A stretch of 8,293 nucleotides of DNA, taken from assembly GCA_037131655.1 (NCBI GenBank), contig JBAXQP010000114.1, positions 1 through 8,293 on the forward strand, written 5' to 3'. The notes beneath the pieces were generated by a model that made no database searches, was not told the DNA's origin, and saw nothing but the letters and a program-made list of their open reading frames with translations. The position numbers and the translations under genes were made by a program. This document shows positions 1 to 5,441 of this stretch, one piece after another (positions within the stretch are counted from its first letter, which is position 1; every line of letters starts with the position of its first letter). This DNA is from a bacterium (lineage in GTDB: Bacteria; Armatimonadota; Fimbriimonadia; Fimbriimonadales; JBAXQP01).

Positions 1-1
1 T

Positions 2-53
2 TACTCAGGGACACGAAGTCGGTTTACGGCAATCCAATCCGGTTCCCTGAGTA
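2..53. repeat. 10-bp perfect inverted repeat downstream of the FGE-like gene
   Basis: TACTCAGGGA at 2-11 is matched by its exact reverse complement TCCCTGAGTA at 44-53, with 32 bases between. The pair starts 39 bases past the stop codon of the FGE-like gene. No T-tract follows on either strand, so it is not a textbook terminator. It could be a 3' mRNA hairpin, part of a mobile-element end, or a structure tied to the variable region discussed for the neighbouring gene. The window edge hides what lies beyond. Confidence 0.5.
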
Positions 54-91
54 GGCCGTCAGTCCATATCGATGGGCGATTAGATCACAAA

Positions 92-832
92 TCATACTGT
101 TCGAGCAACGCGGAAACCGACGATGCTAAAGCGGCGGGAGGGAGAGTAGCAGTCTCGGTGGTCGCAGCGGAACATGACATTGTAGCCGTCGTCCCAGGAG
201 CCGCCGCGGTAGACGCGTGCGCCGCCGCTTGTGGGCGGGGTCAGGTCACCGGTCTTGTACTTGGAATAGGCTCCGATATAGTGCCAATCGGCGCACCATT
301 CCCATATATTCCCGCTCATCTGATATAAGCCCCAAGGGCTGCACCCTTCAGGGTATTCCCATACCCCGCATGTCTGTTCAGTACCCCTGGTTTTGCGGTT
401 TCTGCATCTTGCCCCATCCTCCCAATCATCACCCCAAGGATAGATTCTCCCGTCAACGCCCCTCGATCCCTTCTCCCACTCAAGCTCACTCGGCAAGCGC
501 AGTCCAGCCCATGCGCAGTACGCATCGGCCCCAAATGCGCTTATGCGCACTATCGGATGGTCGTCCTTCCCTCCATAGGCCTCATATGAAGTTCCCACTT
601 GCCTCACAAAGCAATGTTTATCAAGTAGTATCCATTTATCCAGATCAATCTGATCCGGACGACGCTCGGATAAAAAGCGCGCATACTGTGCATTCGTTAC
701 TGGATGCTGAGCGATATAATACGACGGTAAGATCACAGAGAATTTATCACTACCAGCAAGGAACTCGCCCTCTGGGATTAACACCAGAAGGGAGCCATCT
801 TTTTCATGATTGATGGTTTGAATCTCATTCAT
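92..832 (-). CDS. FGE-sulfatase (SUMF1-type, C-type-lectin-fold) domain protein lacking the catalytic cysteine pair
   Basis: A 246-residue protein that is almost entirely one formylglycine-generating-enzyme-type domain. Hallmarks are IPEGEFLAGS (19-28), HPVTNAQYARFL (43-54), HPIVRIS (92-98), the LRLPSELEWEKGSRG segment (111-125), YPWGD (131-135), MSGNIWEWCADW (172-183), RGGSW (209-213) and GFRVA (239-243). True FGE oxidases carry two cysteines after RGGS (S+3 and S+8). Here these positions are Asp215 and Met220, so formylglycine formation is unlikely. No signal peptide or membrane segment is visible. The start is an ATG preceded by GGGAG (842-846, complement) at 9 bases. It lies 21 bases after the PagL-like gene, suggesting one transcript. 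The last 35 residues are built from NNC codons around fixed R, P and GFR positions, as in FGE-fold targets of diversity-generating retroelements. The family call is firm; the role is unknown (binding or display protein, or another FGE-fold enzyme). Confidence 0.88.
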   Translation of the reverse strand: MNEIQTINHEKDGSLLVLIPEGEFLAGSDKFSVILPSYYIAQHPVTNAQYARFLSERRPDQIDLDKWILLDKHCFVRQVGTSYEAYGGKDDHPIVRISAFGADAYCAWAGLRLPSELEWEKGSRGVDGRIYPWGDDWEDGARCRNRKTRGTEQTCGVWEYPEGCSPWGLYQMSGNIWEWCADWHYIGAYSKYKTGDLTPPTSGGARVYRGGSWDDGYNVMFRCDHRDCYSPSRRFSIVGFRVARTV

Positions 833-853
833 GCGTAATCGCTCCCGTTTTCA

Positions 854-1423
854 TCAGTGCCAGCAATAGCCCAGTTTGACAAAGGTTGCATTAATCCCAT
901 GATTTGGGTGTTGAAAATTAGCGTTAGATGCGTGGTAGAAAGTAGCTTCAAACGTAATTGCCCCGTTAGAACCAGTGGCGTATTCCAAGCCAAGCCCTGC
1001 TTGTTCGTTGAAATTGGTTGTTGTAGCCTGCCCCGGCACTTTATCTTGCAAACGCATCACACCTAATCCGATCTTATAGTTCGCCGAAATCCGTCCATGG
1101 ACGAGGAAATATCTTGTATAGTTCGCTGAAATCGAAAGCATTTTATTGTCGCCAATATTTACTTGGTCTGCAAGAGACAGTTCATATTCGATACTTGTTC
1201 TTGGAGAGAGGAATTTTTCATACTCTATGTTGAATAGGTTAAATTCCATAAAAGGAACGTCGGTATCCTCCGGTATTCGGTAGTTTTGGCCAACTCCAAA
1301 CGATAACCCCCACTCCTCGTCACCCCGAGAGCGATTAAAGAAATCTGATGGAGCACCCCAAACGGATGCCCTCAATACAATTATTATCGATATGATTAAA
1401 GTCGTCTTGCCTAGAAGCTTCAA
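854..1423 (-). CDS. PagL-like lipid A 3-O-deacylase / acyloxyacyl hydrolase family outer-membrane protein
   Basis: A small secreted beta-barrel protein of the PagL family, which removes the 3-linked acyl chain from lipid A in the outer membrane. The C-terminus has the family signature YHASNANFQHPNHGIN with the His-x-Ser pair (His164, Ser166). Alternating strands fill the preceding region and the protein ends in an aromatic strand (LGYCWH). As I recall the Pseudomonas enzyme, the third catalytic residue is a Glu 14 positions after the His; here that position is Asn178, so activity is uncertain. Start choice: an ATG at 1438 has no ribosome binding site. The TTG at 1423-1421 has GGAGAG (1430-1435, complement) 6 bases upstream and yields a classical signal peptide, MKLLGKTTLIISIIIVL then RASVWG, with likely cleavage before APSDFF. 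That gives 189 residues (194 from the ATG). The FGE-like gene follows 21 bases downstream. Confidence 0.82.
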   Translation of the reverse strand: MKLLGKTTLIISIIIVLRASVWGAPSDFFNRSRGDEEWGLSFGVGQNYRIPEDTDVPFMEFNLFNIEYEKFLSPRTSIEYELSLADQVNIGDNKMLSISANYTRYFLVHGRISANYKIGLGVMRLQDKVPGQATTTNFNEQAGLGLEYATGSNGAITFEATFYHASNANFQHPNHGINATFVKLGYCWH

Positions 1424-1456
1424 TGTCTGCTCTCCCATCTATTACTAGATCATCTC

Positions 1457-1483
1457 GCAGCACGGGCTTTTTGCCCGTGCTGC
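1457..1483. terminator. Strong intergenic hairpin (11-bp perfect stem) after the isomerase gene
   Basis: GCAGCACGGGC (1457-1467) and GCCCGTGCTGC (1473-1483) form a perfect GC-rich stem around a 5-base loop, T5 on the plus strand and A5 on the minus strand. On the minus strand it begins 14 bases after the isomerase stop codon and ends before the PagL-like start. No U-tract follows on the minus strand, so it is either a non-canonical terminator or an attenuating, mRNA-stabilising hairpin between two co-directional genes. The structure is certain; its role is inferred. Confidence 0.6.
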
Positions 1484-1497
1484 ATTTGGTGACAAGA

Positions 1498-2292
1498 CTA
1501 TAGCGCTTGGATTAGGCTATTTAGGGACGTGTAAGCTTCGGCGACGTACTTGGGTAGGTTCTCTGGGTCCTGCACTTCAAGCTCTAGGGCGATAGCGCCT
1601 TTGTAGTTGCTCTCGTGAAGGAGTTTAAGAATACCAGGTAGGTCAATTTCGCCCGTGCCGATAGCAACTGACTGAGTGCCGATGTGGTCTTTTAGGTGGA
1701 CGTTGTAAATCCTTTCGGCATACTTTTTGATGAACGCCATTGTGTCGACCTTGGCCGCATGGAAATGGCCAGTGTCAATTGTGATGCCGATTTGCGGGTT
1801 TTTGATTTCAGAGAAGACCGCATCAAAGTCCTCAGCAGTCATAAGCTGGCTGTTGAAGTGCGGTTCGAGGCCGAGGCGAATTGGCATATCCTTAATCATG
1901 GGGACAAGCTTCTTAAGACCGATAATAGTATTCTCAAGACCTCCTGGTTGGCGCTTCCCGCCTGAGAAAACCATGAGAGGGCTTTTAAGGTTGACGCCCA
2001 ATTCGAAATTAAGAATAAGGTCCTCAACGTGCGCTTCGGCTGCGGCAGGACTGCTGGTATTGATGCCTGGCGCGTAGACTTCAGTCAGTCCTAGAAGGCC
2101 GGCCTCTCTGGCCATCTTATTGCAAAGTTCATAGTTGAACCACCGAGGCTCTTTGAGACTCCAGATAATGGGGCCAGCAACGCCCCAATACTTGAACCCA
2201 GCCTTAGGCGCCCATTCGAACGTCTCCAGTATCTCATCCTTACCCGGCCCTCTTAAAGCGCAAGTTGTACACGATAGTATCATCTCGCTCAT
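1498..2292 (-). CDS. Sugar phosphate isomerase/epimerase (xylose isomerase-like TIM barrel)
   Basis: A 264-residue protein of the AP-endonuclease-2 / xylose-isomerase-like TIM-barrel superfamily. Members isomerise or epimerise sugars, inositol derivatives or keto-sugars using a divalent metal. The expected metal and catalytic positions are present: GLEPH (141-145, Glu143), IDTGH (172-176, Asp173 and His176), NVHLKDH (197-203, His199), GTGEID (212-217) and ALELEV (235-240, Glu237). The length is typical, there is no signal peptide, and it should be cytoplasmic. The ATG is preceded by AGGAGAG about 6 bases upstream, a strong ribosome binding site. The next gene upstream on the same strand is a Gfo/Idh/MocA oxidoreductase, a frequent partner in oxidation-isomerisation steps on sugars or polyols. 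The exact substrate cannot be read from the sequence. Confidence 0.88.
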   Translation of the reverse strand: MSEMILSCTTCALRGPGKDEILETFEWAPKAGFKYWGVAGPIIWSLKEPRWFNYELCNKMAREAGLLGLTEVYAPGINTSSPAAAEAHVEDLILNFELGVNLKSPLMVFSGGKRQPGGLENTIIGLKKLVPMIKDMPIRLGLEPHFNSQLMTAEDFDAVFSEIKNPQIGITIDTGHFHAAKVDTMAFIKKYAERIYNVHLKDHIGTQSVAIGTGEIDLPGILKLLHESNYKGAIALELEVQDPENLPKYVAEAYTSLNSLIQAL

Positions 2293-2347
2293 TTATCACT
2301 CTCCTGTTAGTGTGTATTTTCAAAAATCTTACTCTTAATCTCCTGCT

Positions 2348-2400
2348 GTAAGGCAGGGCTTGCCCTTCCCTCCGGAGGGCGCAGCAAGCGGCGCCCCTAC
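2348..2400. repeat. REP-like GC-rich palindromic element
   Basis: A 53-base imperfect palindrome bounded by GTAAGG and CCCCTAC. It is centred on the perfect 12-mer CCCTCCGGAGGG (2368-2379), with a second pair GCTTGC (2358-2363) and GCAAGC (2384-2389). It is far more GC-rich than its flanks and sits in the gap between the oxidoreductase and isomerase genes. It resembles dispersed extragenic palindromes that end in GTAGGGGC-type sequence in many environmental genomes. Only one copy is in this window, so its repetitive nature is inferred. Confidence 0.55.
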
Positions 2401-2491
2401 AAAGAAACAAAGTCGTACCCCTAAACTTCCAAGCCGTATCGAAGGACGGAGAAGGTTAGCCTTCAGTTAGATTAAAAAAATTGCAACTCTC

Positions 2492-2512
2492 CCCATCACC
2501 CATCACCCATCA
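2492..2512. repeat. Heptanucleotide tandem repeat, 3 x CCCATCA
   Basis: Three exact copies of CCCATCA (2492-2498, 2499-2505, 2506-2512) end 8 bases from the stop codon of the oxidoreductase gene. On the coding (minus) strand this reads as TGATGGG units ending in GGGG, giving three runs of at least three G plus a flanking GG. Short heptamer repeats of this kind occur between genes in several phyla and can vary in copy number by slippage. Confidence 0.75.
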
Positions 2513-2520
2513 CCTCTCCG

Positions 2521-3588
2521 CTACTCCCTCATTGGCGGGACATCTGGCAGGATGCGGCGCATTCTTTCGAAGGTGTCATCGCATTCTGCGGTGTCCAGGG
2601 GGAGGTCGATACGCGTTTGGTTTAGGGCGCTCAGACAAAGACCTTCTAAAATCTCATAACCATGATAGCTTATCTCGACATTGCATGGGTGAACTTTGCT
2701 ATCGTCATCTAACCAATCTGCAAGATCGCGTAGATAGGGGGCTTGGAGGCCTTCTCGCTCCTGAACCTTCCACGGATCGCCTATTCCGCTCAATAACTCA
2801 CCCTTTGATGACTTGGTAAAAGCAGCCCATCGTCCGTCGGTTTCTGCCCAGGCATAGCCATGAGTGCCGTGGACCATCAGGCGGTTATCCAGCCAAAAGT
2901 TCTCTCGCCCAGTATGGGAAGGTGCGATATATCCGCATTCGATATAACCTCTCACCCCGTTTGTAAAGCAAGCTTCTCCTAAAATGTAGTCAGGGGCCGG
3001 ATGCGAATCGCTCAGTTTTGTCTTCCCATGCACATGACCTACCACCCATTTCGCCTTTGCTCCTTGGTTGATCCACATGCTGTAATCCATAAAGTGTGTG
3101 CCGAGTTGGGAGAGCCATGCCCAAGTGGTAGCGTGCATATTAACCACATCGCCGATATCACCGCTCCAAACAAACTCTTTAAGCTTCTGCATCGAGGGGA
3201 GGTACTTCTGCTGATGACTGACGATAGCTTTGATACCGTTCTTAACGCAAAGGTCAGTAATGGTCTTGGCTTCCCTCAAACTCGTAGCCATTGGCTTTTC
3301 GAAGGCAAGCCCTTTCACCCCATATTTTGCGGCTAACTCCACCATCTCAAGGCGGACACTGGGCGGAGTTACAAAGCACAGCACATCCGGCTGCATTTCC
3401 TTTAGCATCTGCTCAGCATCGGTATAAGTATTGGCAATGCCATATTCCTTGGCGACCAAATCAATATTATCCCTTGTTTTAGCTGAGAGAGCTACAAGCT
3501 CGAAACGGTCAGGATTTCTAAGAAATCCCTCTATATGCCGCCCCCCTCGCGCTCCCACACCCACTTGTGCAACTCGGTACCTCTTCAA
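2521..3588 (-). CDS. Gfo/Idh/MocA family NAD(P)-dependent oxidoreductase
   Basis: A 355-residue two-domain dehydrogenase of the glucose-fructose oxidoreductase / inositol dehydrogenase family, oxidising or reducing a sugar or polyol hydroxyl with NAD(P). The N-terminal Rossmann segment is VAQVGVGARGGRHIEGF (5-21, from the chosen start). Then come the second nucleotide-side strand DVLCFVTPP (68-76), the EKP motif (97-99) with the usual active-site Lys98, and LGTHFMDY (162-169) supplying the GxHxxD-type His165 and Asp168. A C-terminal beta-sheet domain follows. Start choice: AGGAGG (3595-3600, complement) lies 6 bases before a TTG at 3588-3586, so translation should begin there (MKRYRVAQVG). 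An upstream TTG at 3615 would place this ribosome binding site inside the gene. The protein is cytoplasmic with no signal peptide. The isomerase downstream, across a 228-base gap, suggests a shared sugar pathway; the substrate is not determinable. Confidence 0.9.
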   Translation of the reverse strand: MKRYRVAQVGVGARGGRHIEGFLRNPDRFELVALSAKTRDNIDLVAKEYGIANTYTDAEQMLKEMQPDVLCFVTPPSVRLEMVELAAKYGVKGLAFEKPMATSLREAKTITDLCVKNGIKAIVSHQQKYLPSMQKLKEFVWSGDIGDVVNMHATTWAWLSQLGTHFMDYSMWINQGAKAKWVVGHVHGKTKLSDSHPAPDYILGEACFTNGVRGYIECGYIAPSHTGRENFWLDNRLMVHGTHGYAWAETDGRWAAFTKSSKGELLSGIGDPWKVQEREGLQAPYLRDLADWLDDDSKVHPCNVEISYHGYEILEGLCLSALNQTRIDLPLDTAECDDTFERMRRILPDVPPMRE

Positions 3589-3594
3589 AATCAC

Positions 3595-3600
3595 CCTCCT
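3595..3600 (-). promoter_or_regulatory. Shine-Dalgarno site that fixes a TTG start for the oxidoreductase
   Basis: The minus strand reads AGGAGG, then 6 bases (GTGATT), then TTG. This is a consensus anti-16S pairing site at good spacing. No in-frame ATG lies near the N-terminal Rossmann strand, so the TTG is the best-supported start. Confidence 0.75.
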
Positions 3601-3680
3601 GATCTCAAACCGCAACTCGGCTATAGTTTACTCTCTCGCGTATTATTGTTTATATATTAGATGTAACCAATCTTATAAGA

Positions 3681-3687
3681 AAGGAGG
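3681..3687 (+). promoter_or_regulatory. Consensus Shine-Dalgarno site of the small ORF
   Basis: AAGGAGG sits 7 bases before the ATG at 3695. It is among the best ribosome binding sites in this window and is the main reason to believe the small ORF is translated. Confidence 0.7.
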
Positions 3688-3694
3688 CGGTACT

Positions 3695-3793
3695 ATGGGA
3701 AGCTATCAGTATTTAGGATTCTGGAACCCCTATATAGCCTATTTATTAGGCTTTTGGACTATGCAGCCCGGAAGCGGCGCAAGCATCGAATAA
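3695..3793 (+). CDS. Small aromatic-rich peptide, 32 residues, unknown function
   Basis: A short ORF from ATG to TAA with a consensus ribosome binding site. The peptide begins MGSYQYLGFWNPYIAYLLGF and ends WTMQPGSGASIE. Eight of the first 21 residues are aromatic. There is no Lys, Arg or Asp, and the only charged side chain is the final Glu. LGFW occurs twice, 11 residues apart (7-10 and 18-21), within a segment that could insert into or lie on a membrane. The tail is a flexible Gly/Ser stretch. It is transcribed away from the oxidoreductase gene and towards the kdpD-like gene, whose stop codon is 28 bases away. A weak plus-strand promoter candidate (TTTACT 3627-3632, TATATA 3651-3656, 18-base spacing) lies upstream. 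It does not resemble KdpF, which is a simple aliphatic helix. I do not recognise the family. Confidence 0.55.
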   Translation: MGSYQYLGFWNPYIAYLLGFWTMQPGSGASIE

Positions 3794-3821
3794 AACACTG
3801 GCGTGACACTCAATATCGCTT

Positions 3822-4958
3822 CTATGATGACTTACTCGGTTCTCCAACGACGGTAATATCCACTTCCGGAATGCGGGCAAGAAGAGTGTGAAGGACTGAG
3901 TGTTTAAAAACCCCAAGTATCCCTTTTGGAGGAAGGTGGCCCATCACAATATGGCTTATGTCGTTTGCTAAGACATATTCAGCGATCTCTGCTGCTGGGT
4001 CGCCTTCTAAAACCACCAAAGGGATATGCATTTCTTCCAAAAAAGCCAAGGTTTCATCAGATGCATACTTGAGGTCTTCCACAGGGGTTTTGACATACAA
4101 GGCCACAACTTCATGGTTGATCGCTTGAGCGATTCGATAGCCTCGCCGTATGATGCGAGCAGCGCGCGGCCCTGGTTCGATACATACTACAATTCGCTCG
4201 CGAAATTTTGAAAAGACGCGGGCATGGTGCGCTTTCATCGCTTCAAAGTCCTGGTCAACTCGACCGGCAAGTTCTCGAAGGGTCATTTCACGAAACGCCA
4301 GCAAATTCTCATCTCGAAAGAAGTTTTCCAAAGCCTGCTCGGCTTTTTCGGATATAAAAACTTCACCACGCTCGATACGATTACGAAGCGCTTCCGGTGT
4401 CAGGTCAACATCAACCACATCATCTGCTTCCCTCAAAACTCTATCGGGTAGCGTTTCCTTTACTCGAACGCCAGTTAGATCAAATACTGTGTCATTCAAA
4501 CTTTCGAGATGCTGGATATTAACGGTTGACAGCACGCTAATGCCTGCCGCAAGCAATTCATAAACATCCTCCCACCGCTTTGGGTTCTTGGAACAGGGCG
4601 CGTTTGTATGGGCGAGTTCGTCAACCAAGCACCATTTCGGCTTTCGCGCAAGGATGGCATCCATATCCATTTCCTCAAACTCAGAGCCTTGATACTCCGT
4701 CTTTCGAGGGGGAATTATTTCTAACCCTTCCATTAACTCGACAATCGGCTGCCGGCCATGGGGTTCGATAAATCCAATAACGATGTCATCCATCTCACGC
4801 TGCTTACGACGATGAGCTTCACTCAACATTGTATATGTTTTGCCAACCCCAGCAGCATAGCCAATGAAAAGCTTGAGCTTGCCGCGTTTTGGCGGCTGAT
4901 CGGTTTTCATTTTTTCTAATTGAGACTTTGTCGTTTCCCCTAATTCTTCTTGTGACAT
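3822..4958 (-). CDS. kdpD: Stand-alone KdpD N-terminal sensor protein (KdpD ATPase domain plus USP domain, no histidine kinase)
   Basis: A 378-residue protein matching the cytoplasmic N-terminal half of the potassium/turgor sensor kinase KdpD. The KdpD domain covers about 25-235, with the Walker A segment GYAAGVGKT (33-41) and the Walker B-like WCLVDELAHTNAP (109-121). The family stretch STVNIQHLESLNDTV (144-158) follows. A universal-stress-protein (UspA-like) domain covers about 255-373, from RIVVCIEPGP to VDITVVGEP. Full KdpD is roughly 900 residues, with four membrane segments and a histidine kinase after this point; this gene stops just before them. The 3' flank shows no remnant of the kinase, so it looks like a natural short form. 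Short KdpD homologues are known in cyanobacteria and Deinococcus. No kdpFABC or kdpE gene is in view. The start ATG has only a weak site (AGGCGA). A possible sigma-70-like promoter is TTGTCC / TAGATA (complement of 5003-5008 and 4981-4986, 16-base spacing). Confidence 0.88.
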   Translation of the reverse strand: MSQEELGETTKSQLEKMKTDQPPKRGKLKLFIGYAAGVGKTYTMLSEAHRRKQREMDDIVIGFIEPHGRQPIVELMEGLEIIPPRKTEYQGSEFEEMDMDAILARKPKWCLVDELAHTNAPCSKNPKRWEDVYELLAAGISVLSTVNIQHLESLNDTVFDLTGVRVKETLPDRVLREADDVVDVDLTPEALRNRIERGEVFISEKAEQALENFFRDENLLAFREMTLRELAGRVDQDFEAMKAHHARVFSKFRERIVVCIEPGPRAARIIRRGYRIAQAINHEVVALYVKTPVEDLKYASDETLAFLEEMHIPLVVLEGDPAAEIAEYVLANDISHIVMGHLPPKGILGVFKHSVLHTLLARIPEVDITVVGEPSKSS

Positions 4959-5276
4959 CGTATCGCCTACTTCTTCCCTTTATCTAAAGCTAAATTGTGT
5001 TCGGACAAATTCACACGAAGATTACCCAAAAAACCTAAATCATGCTCCATTTTTTTTGCATTTATAAACTCTTTCTTATCCGATCTTTATCCACTTAACT
5101 TCGCAATAGTACCCATAAATAGTAGAATTACTGCGAGTTCGAGTATCAGGAATCGCTTCTCATAACTATGCCACGACAAAAACTGAAAGGTGAGTGCGTG
5201 GACGAAGCAGATGGCTGGTTCTGATTTGAGTAATGGTACAATATTAAGAGCCTGGATGCTAAGAAAAGGTGTATCC

Positions 5277-5360
5277 GTGAGAATAGTAAGAATAATCGTG
5301 GCAGCGTCGCTGGCGTATGTTTTGCTAAAACTATCAGACCTGGTTATCCTACATTCATAG
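5277..5360 (+). CDS. Possible small membrane peptide (27 residues, GTG start; 49 residues from an upstream ATG)
   Basis: A GTG at 5277 preceded by AAAAGGTG about 5 bases upstream opens a 27-residue frame: two Arg residues, then the hydrophobic stretch IIVAASLAYVLL, then KLSDLVILHS. That is a plausible single membrane helix with a positive N-terminus. The same frame extends back to an ATG at 5211 (49 residues), but that ATG has no good ribosome binding site. The TAG stop lies in the loop of the inverted repeat at 5348-5374. The ORF is short enough to be chance; no family is recognised. Confidence 0.25.
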   Translation: MRIVRIIVAASLAYVLLKLSDLVILHS

Positions 5361-5374
5361 TATTTGAATGTAGG
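5348..5374. promoter_or_regulatory. Perfect 10-bp inverted repeat upstream of the sialidase-like gene
   Basis: CCTACATTCA (5348-5357) and TGAATGTAGG (5365-5374) are exact reverse complements around a 7-base AT-rich spacer. The repeat ends 67 bases before the ATG of the sialidase-like gene. No T-tract follows on either strand, which argues against an intrinsic terminator. An operator for a dimeric regulator, or a leader hairpin, is more likely. Confidence 0.55.
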
Positions 5375-5441
5375 CCTTCATCATAATTTGGACAGATTAG
5401 TCTCTGATATCGCATATTGAATTTCCTCAAGGAGCATCAAG

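Larger units (their letters stand above)
4959..5441. other. 483-base divergent intergenic region
   Basis: This stretch separates the minus-strand kdpD-like gene from the plus-strand sialidase-like gene, so it should contain both promoters. The half next to kdpD (about 4975-5110) is AT-rich and carries GGATAA twice, 11 bases apart, on the minus strand (complement of 5076-5092), a spacing that could suit a regulator. The part from 5190 to 5360 contains a possible small ORF, and 5348-5374 is a perfect inverted repeat. I see no known riboswitch or RNA gene in it. Confidence 0.6.

Noticed and set aside
1..91. A DGR template repeat within the left edge
   Set aside because: I compared these bases with the variable-region-like stretch at 105-217 and saw no similarity. 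Any template must lie outside the window.
217..813. Plus-strand open frame of 198 codons opposite the FGE-like gene
   Set aside because: It lies antisense to a gene with clear domain motifs, has a low-complexity Pro/Ser/Arg composition and no ribosome binding site.
3695..3793. The small peptide as KdpF
   Set aside because: KdpF is a simple aliphatic helix encoded with kdpA. This peptide is aromatic-rich, has Gly/Pro breaks and is on the opposite strand with no kdpA nearby.
4150..4563. Plus-strand open frame of 137 codons opposite kdpD
   Set aside because: It is antisense to a well-conserved domain, with Ser/Arg-rich sequence typical of a shadow frame.
5041..5100. A cyclic-di-AMP or other riboswitch upstream of kdpD
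   Set aside because: The AT-rich leader shows no recognisable conserved core or pseudoknot-like pairing.
5348..5374. The inverted repeat as an intrinsic terminator
   Set aside because: No run of T follows the stem on either strand.
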